This document shows positions 54,500-64,000 of a stretch of 64,000 bases of DNA, one piece after another. The stretch comes from Acestrorhynchus altus. Taxonomy: Eukaryota > Chordata > Actinopteri > Characiformes > Acestrorhynchidae. How positions within the stretch are numbered: position 1 is the first letter of the stretch; each line of letters starts with the position of its first letter. Under the pieces are notes generated by a model. It had not been told where the DNA came from, searched no databases, and worked only from the letters and a program-made list of their open reading frames with translations. The translations under genes were made by a program, and so were the position numbers. Location: the NCBI GenBank assembly GCA_034509495.1, contig CM067522.1:11641523-11705522 (forward strand), in the 5' to 3' direction.

Positions 54500-55460
54500 G
54501 CTCGATATTCATACCTCTTATGCAACTGTCTGTCAACCACGTATTTTGAGGCAACAGACAAGAGGCAAGAGGGCTAGCACTTTAGCGCAAAACCATTCAA
54601 GCACAAAGCTAGAAGCTGCTCTTTCCTACACCATACCAAAGAAGAGCACAGAAAACAGAGCTCACTGTTTACATGTACAGGAATTTTGAATACATAACTG
54701 AAGGTGAAGTCACAAAGAGTTCTCATCGTAGCACAGACACAGTGAAGTGGAAAAATATTAATTTATTATGTAATTTTTTAACTTTTAATGACCCTTAAGC
54801 TTTTATTTCTTCATACTAATTAAAAAAACAGACTCCAGTGTAAACATGCACTGATCACACACAATCAAACACCATGTTTGCTGAAGTTGGCTAAGCAGTG
54901 TCATCCTGAAGGGCAGCAGCTTGATTTTAGCCAAAGTTAATTATCAACATTACCAAGAAACCTGTGACTGAGGATAGTCAAAAGTCTAGTCAGACTATTC
55001 CAAGGTCAGATCTTCAAGGCTGATCCTGCCTGCGATTAGATTTACTGTTATAAATAATCCACTTGTCCAGATTTACTCTGATTAGCAAATTATATAAACA
55101 TTAGGTCATGTTGTATATTTGGGGATTTGCTAAGTTCAGGTGGTTGATGGATAAATATGCACTTTAAGGTTTCAACACTTTTGTGTTAATGAATGCTTAT
55201 TACAGCATTTTTTGTTAGTAGACAGCAAGGTCCAAGATTACTACAGAACATAATATATGCATTTGGCCAAATTATTCTGTTTCTGTTTTAGGATGCTAAG
55301 CAACTAGCAACGTGCCAACAACATGAACTCAATGTTTCTCTGCTACAGGCATAAAAATCCTGTGTTTACAGAGGTCTTAGTCAACCTTGGCTGTGTCCCC
55401 GAAACATCACACTATTAGCACCATAGAGGCAAACAGACTAAGATCAAAGCCAGATGTATA
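54500..55460. other. Unique AT-rich stretch, no gene seen
   Basis: Nothing recognised. Confidence 0.5.

Positions 55461-55463
<3 letters not shown>

Positions 55464-55508
<45 letters not shown>
55464..55508. repeat. (CAT)n trinucleotide array
   Basis: Pure CAT array of about 15 units (poly-His in one frame). Confidence 0.98.
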
Positions 55509-55651
55509 ATCCGTCTCCCTATCCGACCTGTATTCTTTTTACTTTACATGCAACTTTTGTTACAATAATACATCATAGCCTAAATACAATAACATTGAAC
55601 TCATAATACTTCTTCAAACTCTCAATGCTTCTCACCAGCAATATATAAACA

Positions 55652-56470
55652 TACGTACACTGACAAGCCAAAAATCTTGGGACATCAGTATGTAAATTGA
55701 TTATGAAGTGTCATTACTTGGGATGGCTTGGGAACACCTGCACCATCTTCTACTGTTTGAACACTGAAGTGAGGTGAACACTGGCCAGTGTGCTCATGAC
55801 AAGCTGATGTAAATAATCAGTGAGTACAAATTGGATGGAGAATTCCATCTCTGAACACTGTGTACACTGTAAAAAGTACAAGATCCTTGAGGAATTTTCC
55901 AGGCTATTGACTTTGAAACTGTGGCGGAACCTTCAATAAAATGACTGTTCCTTCAGGTTCTGTGAAGAAGGTTCACTCCAGTTTCAAACTCAATTTTCTC
56001 AAGGAACAGTGCAGGCATTTCACATTCCTCGATACACAGTGTCACGTGTGTACCATGAAATGTCATAGACACAGTTCTAGACTACTTGGACCTGATTTGT
56101 CCAACCGGAATTTCCCATCAATGTGGGTTACAGGAAGTCCATACAGGACTGCAAGTGATTACCAAGCAGTGAAATGTAGCAGCACCAAGCAATGACTTGT
56201 TTAGGTGGACCGGTGGACCCAACCCATTCTATTAGGATACGCCTGCACAGTACCTTGTTAAAACCTAGGATCCATGTTTTGCTGGGGTCTGTGCTTCACA
56301 AAAAACCCCTTCCATCATCCCAAAATGGTACAGTGGACAAATGTCTACAAATTGTTGTCAATCATCTTAACAAGTTATCAACCTCACATCCAGTGATGTG
56401 GTGATAACAGTGATGTGTTGAACACTGCATGGACACCGGTATTTTCATCAACAGCAAGTTATCATTTTTG
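55652..56470 (+). mobile_element. Tc1/mariner-type relic with nested MITE
   Basis: Opens ACACTGACAAGCCAAAAATC. Near 56007-56070 a frame reads FHIPRYTVSRVYHEMS, the second helix-turn-helix of a Tc1-like DNA-binding domain, followed by RLLGPDLSNRNFPS-like residues. Later segments (TGGACAAATGTCTACAAATTG) are too decayed to place. The DNA-binding region is interrupted by a probable small foldback element (about 55868-56010). It differs from families M and T. Confidence 0.6.
55868..56010. repeat. Probable nested foldback element
   Basis: Left ACTGTAAAAAGTAC and GATCCTTGAGGAATTTT face right CAATTTTCTCAAGG; the inner part has GGAACCTTC and GTTCCTTCAGGTTC modules like the AGAACC-type MITEs at 870 and 57430. 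Confidence 0.45.
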
Positions 56471-56474
56471 ACTG

Positions 56475-56735
56475 ATTTACAGCAATAACAGTGTCATCAG
56501 ATTTGAATACCTGTGTCCAATTCTGATGTCACAAGTTGTCAAGTCCAAGCAAAGAAAACACTAAAACTGCTATGAAGCCACCATCATGCAAACTTCACGA
56601 TTAAGACATTATTCACTTGCCTCAAGCCATGTCAAGTTGTTAAATAAGTTCAAATAGTTTTATGAATATATAAGAAGCATTCTTTATAAATGTACTTTGT
56701 GAGCTCAAATCATTAGATTACAAATTTCTCTGAAA
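56475..56735. other. Unique stretch
   Basis: May include the tail of the preceding relic; nothing recognised. Confidence 0.4.
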
Positions 56736-56738
<3 letters not shown>

Positions 56739-56807
<69 letters not shown>

Positions 56808-56823
56808 CACACACACACACACA
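56739..56823. repeat. (CA)n microsatellite
   Basis: CA array of about 42 units with one AAC interruption. Confidence 0.98.
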
Positions 56824-56949
56824 GCTGGCATGTATACCATGCTTCATGAGAGCCAGACTTCTCACTGCTCTGAAACTAATTTTACAGCCCAGGCGGGATT
56901 GAATAACCCTTGACCATCCATCCTTCCCCCAAAGATTTTTTTCTTTAAA

Positions 56950-56957
56950 AGAGAGAG

Positions 56958-57003
<46 letters not shown>

Positions 57004-57004
57004 T

Positions 57005-57079
<75 letters not shown>
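56950..57079. repeat. (GA)n microsatellite
   Basis: Longest dinucleotide array in the window, with interruptions GAAAAAGA and GTGTGAGTGA. Confidence 0.98.
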
Positions 57080-57080
<1 letters not shown>

Positions 57081-57174
57081 AGAGGCAGGAGTGTGCATGT
57101 AAGGGAAAATAGCTCTCTTTATTTCAAATTCAGTGTTTCTTTAGCATAGGCTGTGGTGTTTGCATTGGCACAGA

Positions 57175-57258
57175 ACGATAAGTAAGCATTACGGCAAAGC
57201 CCAGGAGAAGGCGGAGGAAAAGTGCCAGTGGCCCGTGGGCTTTGGAAGCTCCACCTTA

Positions 57259-57262
<4 letters not shown>
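57175..57262. promoter_or_regulatory. Short candidate constrained patch between arrays
   Basis: GATAAGTAAGCATTACGGC, GCCCAGGAGAAGGCGGAGG and GTGCCAGTGGCCCGTGGG form an 88-bp GC-rich patch that ends exactly at a GT array. Confidence 0.25.

Positions 57263-57263
<1 letters not shown>

Positions 57264-57324
<61 letters not shown>
57264..57324. repeat. (GT)n microsatellite
   Basis: Pure GT array of about 30 units. Confidence 0.98.
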
Positions 57325-57329
<5 letters not shown>

Positions 57330-57427
57330 AAGAGACAGGGAGAGAAATAGCTTAGGTCATTTGATTAGTCGTGTAAAATAAACAAAGCTTACCCTGTTAA
57401 TCACTCTCCCGCTGAAGAGCAGAAAGC

Positions 57428-57840
57428 TTATACACTCTTAAAAATAAAGGTACCACGATGGAGTGTTGCCTTAGAGGAATTGCTTCTGGGGCCGTAAATT
57501 CAAAGGATTTAAAACCAATGTTTTTTTCTCAAGTCATACAACCAACAACATGGATGTCATTATACCTGCTTTAACCCCCACAAATGTTCTTTAGCCCTGT
57601 ACAATAAACAGGCATCATTTGTTTAAATTGTCAGTAGTTTTTCTTATTTATTCTCTGTTATTTAATCTCTTTCTGTTTTCTATTTTATGTAATATTATAC
57701 TGACTCACAATGACCTACAGAGATACTGCTGCCCTACAACCTCTCTAAAAACTTGTGGTTTCAGAAAAGGTTCCACCTTTCACCAAAAAGACCCAATCAG
57801 CTTTCTGAAGATAATAGTACTACTAAAAAACAACCTACAC
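57428..57840. repeat. Possible AGAACC-type MITE, decayed
   Basis: Starts ATACACTCTTAAAAATAAAGG, an end I know from small fish MITEs. It later has AAAAGGTTCCACCTTTCACC and TAAAAAACAACC. Inverted ends are not clear and limits are approximate. Confidence 0.45.
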
Positions 57841-57849
57841 AATATCTGG

Positions 57850-59595
57850 TACGTGTGATAATGAATTGAGATGATTTTAGGCTAAAATACTAATAAGTTT
57901 GATATGTTTTTACTAAAATGCTTGTTACTTATTCTCTGAATGAAGGAGACTGACTATTATTGAATTGTAGGTCTGATGGTTGAGAGTGCAAGAAAAAAGC
58001 CAGATGATTTTATTTGACTGTTACTTATAGACATGAACTGATATTACATCGCATTACTTGCACTGTTTTATCACTGCTGGTACATCTTGTTAGTGGATGG
58101 ACAGTAGATAATCATAAGATCTGCAAGCTTTGACTGATGTGTCTCTTCAAAGAAATTTGCTGCAAAGAGGCAATTTCTCCAAACTGTCTGAGTATGTGGG
58201 CTCATTTTTAAAAAATTCTCCTTAGTGGTAACCCCCCTAGTCAAAACTTGGCCCCCTATTCATAAATCTTGAGGGACAACCCTGCAACCCTTAAAATCTG
58301 AATACAACATTTTCATGCTTTCACTGATGTAAAGTAATTGATTTGTATGTTTGGACTGGCCACCTTTCAATACACCAATACAAAATACCTAAAGTACAGA
58401 GCAAAACTGTGACTACTGTGCAACAGCCTGAAAAGCTGAATTATTGTATATGGCAAGCATTCTCAGTCAATGGAACACTATTAAAAGCATTAAAATGTTA
58501 GTGCATCCTCCTCAACTATTTCTAGTACTGGTTAGAGTCTGCAGAGTTCTGAAAAACCAGATAAAAAGAAAGCTTTTACATTGAAAAACAAAGCGGTGGA
58601 GCACAAAACAGTCATCAGCTGTTTCCATGTTTTGTATAATTTCCTCAGTTATAGTTCCTGTTGATGTCAAGCCTTTTTTTTTTATTTCAAATATGATTCA
58701 AATCTGACATTAGAAGCAGCAAGTGTCAACAGTAAATCATGTAGCCTCAGCTAGACATCTGAAATGTGTAAAGAAAAAGAAAGAAAAATGGAAGGGTGGG
58801 AAGAACAAAGATGACCTAAGGTAGCTTTCCACCTTTGTGTAGTTTGCCAGAGACCTCGCAAGCTGCTTGTTGGCTTGAGGAGCTGTTGGCCAGGGATCTA
58901 GAACTTGGACACAGGTAGTGTTGTTGGCCAGCCCTTCAGAACGCTTTGTGCAGGTTTTGTTATGGAATGTCTGAAGCAGGAATCATGTCTGAAGGGCCAG
59001 ACTAGTGTGAGATGCATGTTTTTACACAAGAAGGGAAAAAGCAGCCTTGCTCCATTTCTACATAACAGTTTAAGAAATAGCTGGAAATCTTTTGCCAGCA
59101 TGTCTGCCTTCTGATTCTCAGTGGGCAAAATATAATTAATTTATAAAGAAAAGTTCAAAGAAGTTCAGAAGCTATCATAAGGTTGTTCAAGGTACAGGGC
59201 AAACTCGGAAGCGTCTAATGCTCTAAAGGCTGTAATTAAAATGAATAGAAGACAAATAAAATATACATCCAACATCGAAACAACATTCATGGTTTCGATC
59301 TCTAAAGATAGGATGATCAACAACCATTAAACTAAACTCTACAGCAACAGTCCTACGATGTTCATAGAAAGGCATACATGAATGATTCTGGAGATACAAA
59401 CTCATACCACATTTGAAGCATTTGAAGTTAACCACTATGAAACACCTTCAAACCACCAAAGATGAACAAAATATGAAATAAAGTGTTTTTGACTCATTCT
59501 GGTTCTATGGACAGTGGACTTTAGACATTTTACAGAAGATTCTCAAACATTGAGATCACAAACGTTCTGTTAGAAGGGTCATTAGAAGGGAACTT
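57850..59595. other. Unique AT-rich stretch, no gene seen
   Basis: Opposed frames at about 58900-59128 (69 and 76 codons) overlap and have no domain. Short tandem GTTAGAAGG-like units lie at 59567-59610, at the start of the LINE relic. Confidence 0.5.
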
Positions 59596-59599
59596 TAGA

Positions 59600-62035
59600 A
59601 GGTCCGTTAGAAGGAGATACAGAGCTGCAGGATCTTCATCTTGATTGAGACATGGCTTAATTCCATGCTGGATCACGTTTTCGGACAACTGTTCTTCAGC
59701 ACAGACCGAGATCAGGAACTCGTTGGTAACACCAGGAGGGCTCTGTATCTATATCAACAAAGGTTGGTGCATGAACTGTTCTGTGGTGGGCAGACAATGT
59801 TCTGAGGCAGTAGAACATTTTATAGTGAAATGCCGTCCTCACTATCTGCCGCGTGAAATTACAACAGTGTATGTGATGGAAGTCTACGTTGACCCACAAG
59901 TTAATGATAATGTAGCTCTCAGGGAGCTGCACAACAGCATTGGCTCAAAACAAACATCCTGAAGTACTATATCTGGTGGCGGGAGACTTTAACCAGATGA
60001 ATCTGCAGGACACTCTCCCAATGTTTCACAAGCACATTAACTTGGGGTAGAAACACTTTGGACAAAGTGCTTACAAACAGACAATGAGCATACAGAGCAG
60101 TGCCCCGCCCACACCTCAGTGCATCTGACCATCTGATCTCCCTCCTGCTAGCTCCTGCATACTACCCAGTGACAAAGAGCAGAGCCGCTGTATCAAAGTT
60201 CATCCACATGTAGCCTGAAGGAGCTGTGTGCAGGTTCCAGGGAGCAGCATAGACATATTTTTCTACTTTTCTTAGTTGTACTCGTCAACCATCATGGACT
60301 ACATCAGGATGTGGATGAGGAGGCGACCCCTTCTGAGACCATCACCATCCAGCCAAACCAGAAACCTTGGCTGAATGCAGAAGTGTGCTCCCTGCTGAGA
60401 ATCCATGTGGCCTTTTGAGGAGGATGATGCAGCAACAATTAGAGCAGGTAGAAAGAACCAGTCAGTGGACATAAAGAGGGCAAAGTCCACATATGCTGTC
60501 AAGATCCAGGGTCACTTCAGCTCAAACAACCCACAGAGCATGTGGAAGGTACATCACAGACCACAAGAGGAGTAATGTGCAATGCTCAACTGACCCAGCA
60601 CTCCCCAACACCCTGAACACCATCTACACTTGCTTTGAGGCCTCCAAATCTACCATCCCCTCATGGCTGCCAATCCTCTCTGGATGAGCCACCAACCATC
60701 ACAATAACAACAACAGAGGTGAGGAGTATGTGGTGGGGAATGAACCCTCAGAAATCCCCTGGTCCTGATGGGATATGTGCATTCCAACTTTGTGAGGTCC
60801 TGATGGACATATTCATCACCTTACTGTCCCAGGCCAGAGTTCCACCATGCCTCAAAACCTCCACAATTCCTGAACCAAAATCCTCTTCAATGTGGCGCCT
60901 CAACAATTTACCCCCCCCCCCTTGTCATCATGAAGTGCTTTTGAGAAGTTGGTGATGAGGCACCTGAAGCAGACCATCAATGTGACTGAGTATGCGGTCC
61001 ACAGCTTATGCCATCAGTGTTGTGACTCACCTAGAGAACAAGGACTCTTATGTGAGGCTGCTGTTTTTGGATTTCAGTTCTGCTTTTAATACCATCATCC
61101 CACAGAACCTGGTGTTGGCAGCACTGAGAACATCCTCATCCCTGTGCAGCTGGACCCTAGATTCCCTGACCTGCAGGCCACAGAGAATCAGGATCAACAG
61201 CCACACATCCTCCACCATCATCCTGAACACTGGCTCCCTCAGCCTTTTGCTGTACACACTGATGACCCATAATTACAGAGCTCACTTCAAGAACAATCTT
61301 GTGGTGAAGTTTGAATGGTGGCTGGACACATCACCCACGGTGATGAGTCACTGTACAGCAGAGAGGTAGAGGACCTGGCACAGTGGTGTGGTAACAACTA
61401 CCTCATTCTCAACATCCAGAAGACCAAGAAGATGGTTGTGGATGTTGGTAGGACAGCTGTGCAGTGTGTCCTGACCACGTGCCTCACTGTTTGGTATACT
61501 GGTTGTACTGTAGTAGAAAAGTAGATGTTGCAGAGAGTAGTAAAGTCTGCACAGAAGACCATCAGGTGTAACTTACTACCTATCTGTGACATTTACACCA
61601 CCAGATGCTAGGAGAGAGTCACCTGCATCCTCTGCGACCCCACCCACCCTTCAATCAGACTTTTCAACCACCTTCCCTCTGGAAGGAGTCTGCACTGCAT
61701 ACAGGCAAAAACATCTATTAAACTGCACCACCCCACACATACTGACACTTCAATGAACACAACCCCACCCATACTAAACTATGCACACTATCACTTTGAT
61801 GTGTTGCTGCTAAATTCTGCTGCTACCGCACCTTACACCTCATCTTACAACCTAAGCTGTTGCTGCCGCAGTATTATGTATACTTTTACTTTTACTTAGA
61901 TATTTATTAAACTTAATTTGTATTTCTAGTTACATTAATCTATTTTCTGTTTATTTTTATTTATCTATGTAACTTAAATTCAGCCCGTACACTGAGCCTG
62001 AGTAACCGTATTTTATTGTATCACGTCACATGGTA
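59600..62035 (+). mobile_element. Non-LTR retrotransposon (LINE) ORF2 relic
   Basis: Apurinic-type endonuclease remnants come first: ETWLNSMLDH near 59648, then GGLCIYINKGWCMNC and VKCRPHYLPREITTVYV (59730-59880), AGDFN at about 59976-59990 and SDHL at about 60125-60136. Reverse transcriptase follows: NPQKSPGPDGI (60740-60775), SQARVPPCLKT, and LDFSSAFNTIIPQNLV with the first catalytic Asp (about 61065-61110). Next comes LNIQKTKKMVVD (61408-61445). Where FADD is expected (about 61308-61345) the sequence reads FEWWLD, so the catalytic Asp pair is lost. A CCHC-free C-terminus with FNHLPSGRS (about 61664-61692) leads into an AT-rich 3' UTR. The EN-RT order and motifs fit L2/CR1-like fish LINEs; the exact clade is uncertain. 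The intact ORF2 would be longer, so the 5' end and parts between EN and RT are missing. Confidence 0.88.
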
Positions 62036-62119
62036 AGAATGTCTTTTATAGGGATTCATGAATTGCAGTTTGGAATTGTGCAGGAAGATGACATGGGATT
62101 AGATTCCTGTTGATGATAA

Positions 62120-62975
62120 ATAGCCAAATATTAAATGCTCAACCTGCATGCAGACTCTGACTGATCAGTGAGAGGCAGCAGGGTTGATGACATCAACCAG
62201 ATATTGGATTACAGAGGGAAATGAGAAGGGAGGGAATGTTTGCTATCTTGCTGCTCACACAGTGTTCAAATTTCAGAATTAAAGTCCTGAGAAGGGATAA
62301 CACTGATTCATACATAAATAACAAAACTAATAAATGGCATTCAAATAATTTTTTATTTTATTTTGACTACTACTGAAGAAGTTATTATAAATATCCTTGT
62401 CAATCTAATCATTACAAATAAATCAACATTCTGACGTTTTCAGCTCAGACATTTTCTTGTCTTTCCTTGTTTGGACTACTTTTGGTTTGTCATATGCACC
62501 TTTTGTGGCCCTTTTCTCTCGTGATCTGTTCCAGGTGTGTCTAGTCTCTGTGAATAGTCATTTGTTTCAATGTGTCTCTGTCTGTTGTTGTGTATGTTTA
62601 TGTTCCCCACTGTCATGTGCATGGTGTTCTTGGCATTTGTGTCAGTTTGGTTTGTTACATTTTGTTACCCTTTGTCTCTGCTTCCTAGTCTGTCTGGTTT
62701 ATTTTGTCCATTTGGTTTTTCTAGTTTTTTTTTCTTTTTTAGTTTATTTTGTGTTGTTTCTTCTGTAAATAAACATTAACCTGCATTTATGTCTGCCTCC
62801 TGCATCACAGCTGTGACAGATGTAAAGAGATTTTAGTCGGCGCAAGTAAATTGGTCCTCTTGGTCCGATTCATACAAAAAAATCAATTCTGTTAATTTTT
62901 ACACCTCACATGAAGACACATTTGAGTACCCGATGATCTCTTGAAAATCCAGTATCTGGTATGTGTGACTGCATC
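62120..62975 (-). mobile_element. Family F repeat, copy 9, split by an insertion
   Basis: Low side: GCTCAACCTGCATGCAGACTC, GGGAAATGAGAAGG, CAATCTAATCATTACAAATA and TTTTCAGCTCAGAC up to about 62450. High side resumes at GATGTAAAGAG (about 62819) with TTTTTACACCTCACATGAAG and TTTGAGTACCCGATGATCTC. About 367 bp unrelated to the family lies between. Confidence 0.8.
62451..62818 (+). mobile_element. LTR-like insertion (probable solo LTR)
   Basis: T- and G-rich, with an AATAAA signal at 62768-62773 followed about 40 bp later by the end CAGCTGTGACA. This layout (signal, short GC-richer tail, terminal TGACA) matches the LTR tail CCGCCTGACA preceding the Gypsy relic at 43831. The 69- to 103-codon TTT/TGT-rich frames inside it are not genes. 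No exact target duplication is readable. Confidence 0.55.
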
Positions 62976-62979
62976 CTAT

Positions 62980-63384
62980 AAAAACTTTTACATACATAAT
63001 CTGAGTTTGATGACATAATATTTGTCATCATAGTCTGACGATGTCCAGTGTATTTTTGAGGGAACAGGGATGTGTATGAGGAAATGAGATGGTAAAGTCA
63101 CTGCATGCTGCATCAGTTATCATTAGTCCATTATTTTTTGCATCTGACATCCTAGGTTGTCAGAAAATGGACTACAAGCAGCAAAAGCATCATGATCCCA
63201 GTTGTATCTCCAGGGGACCTTTTTTGTTTTGTAAATTTCTACAAATGGGCTGTTAAATTATGGGAATTTGTGTGTGATTTTGATGGCAAAGATATTGCAG
63301 GGCATTCTGAATTGTGAACAGTGTGCAGAGGATACAAGACCCTTAAGGACTGGAATGTAGCTATGGTTTCCACTGTTATCATTG
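62980..63384. other. Unique stretch
   Basis: Nothing recognised. Confidence 0.45.
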
Positions 63385-63385
63385 A

Positions 63386-63505
63386 GAAACTCTTAGAACC
63401 CAAGATACACACTTTGTCAGCAGTTGCATTCTGTCTCATGTAAATAATATATTGGGTGAATAAAAGTACAAACAATATCCTACAAAATTAGTCTAGTGTT
63501 CTAAA
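63386..63505 (-). mobile_element. Miniature family F copy with both ends (copy 10)
   Basis: Begins ACTCTTAGAACCCAAGATAC, followed by CACACTTTGTCAGCAG (the terminal block of copy 6 in reverse). It ends AAATTAGTCTAGTGTTCTAAATG, the other terminus seen in copy 3. The whole interior is missing, leaving about 120 bp. Confidence 0.7.
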
Positions 63506-63509
63506 TGTT

Positions 63510-64000
63510 ACACTAATACAGCCAGACTTTTGAACCTATTAGAAATTATTTTGAACTAAGAGCAATGGCTTTGTTTGTTACCTTCTCAAATCTAAAACCA
63601 AAATAGTTTTCTTGCATTGGTACAACTGTATTAATTATAGTATTATTATAATGCTTACTTCTTTCTTCTTGTGAACAACCTGGATGAAACCATATAATAA
63701 AACCTTTAGATTATTATTACATTTCTTACTTTTGTTCTAACACTTTTTTTCCATTGGTGTCCATTTAAAGGGAAGTGAGAGGTTACAACTGCACTGCTTG
63801 ACTTCATCTACAACCCTCAGTGTAGATCTAAGAGGCTTCACTGAGCATGGGGCCAGCTCCCACCACTGGAATAAAGGAAACCAGCCATTTTGGTTTCATG
63901 GTTACTTATCACAGGCAGGCAGGTTTAACAGTCAGCTTCTGGCCTAAAAGGTCGAATCTTTTGGCCTGCCTCAACCACATCTGGGCCTGGCAGGGGTCAT
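63510..64000. other. Unique stretch, no gene seen
   Basis: AT-rich, then a balanced segment from about 63780 to the window end; no coding or repeat evidence. Confidence 0.45.

Noticed and set aside
14230..57324. Evenly spaced repeats resembling a CRISPR array
   Set aside because: The only tandem repeats are microsatellites and degenerate minisatellites; the genome is eukaryotic and there are no fixed repeats with unique spacers.
62457..62779. 103-codon frame with hydrophobic Cys/Phe/Val-rich sequence that could look like a membrane protein
   Set aside because: Lies wholly in the T/G-rich LTR-like insertion; composition artefact.

Overview
The window looks like teleost fish nuclear DNA from a gene-poor region. 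The evidence is AT-rich unique sequence, very dense dinucleotide microsatellites (CA, GA and AT arrays of 30 to 130 bp), and decayed copies of repeat types I recognise from fish genomes: Tc1/mariner elements, hAT and foldback MITEs, a tRNA-derived SINE, a non-LTR retrotransposon and a Ty3/Gypsy element. The repeat types suggest an otophysan (characin, catfish or knifefish lineage), but this is recall, not a search. I found no convincing host protein-coding exon, rRNA or tRNA gene. Nearly all open frames are microsatellite translations, shadows, or chance frames in unique DNA.

Layout. 1-9 kb: purine tract, a teleost interspersed repeat, a mariner relic (4653-5490), an AAT array and a Tc1-like relic (7590-8085). 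9-24 kb: mostly unique DNA with candidate regulatory blocks (about 11.9, 14.3, 15.9, 18.6, 20.9 and 21.8 kb), SINE copies and a mariner relic (19.3-20.1 kb). 24-43 kb: the densest mix of small elements, including two hAT-type insertions with readable 8-bp target duplications (33604-34476 imperfect, 34706-34889 exact). 43.7-46.4 kb: a degraded Ty3/Gypsy element directly following the 5' end of a Tc1-like element. 46.6-57.3 kb: huge microsatellites, two degenerate minisatellites, a nearly full-length mariner relic (50585-51690) and the strongest candidate conserved non-coding block (52065-52385). 59.6-62.0 kb: a LINE relic with endonuclease and reverse transcriptase remnants. 62.1-63.5 kb: further repeats, including an LTR-like insertion inside an older repeat.

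The most coherent unexplained structure is a dispersed family (called F here) with at least ten copies in both orientations. Copies at 25.7, 28.1 and 63.4 kb show an end motif CTCTTAGAACC / GGTTCTAAAGG, and one copy ends next to TTAA. This suggests a piggyBac-like non-autonomous transposon. A plausible host role for the window is an intergenic desert or a very large intron with developmental enhancers; that part is inference. All retroelement and transposase frames seen are broken, and none looks functional.
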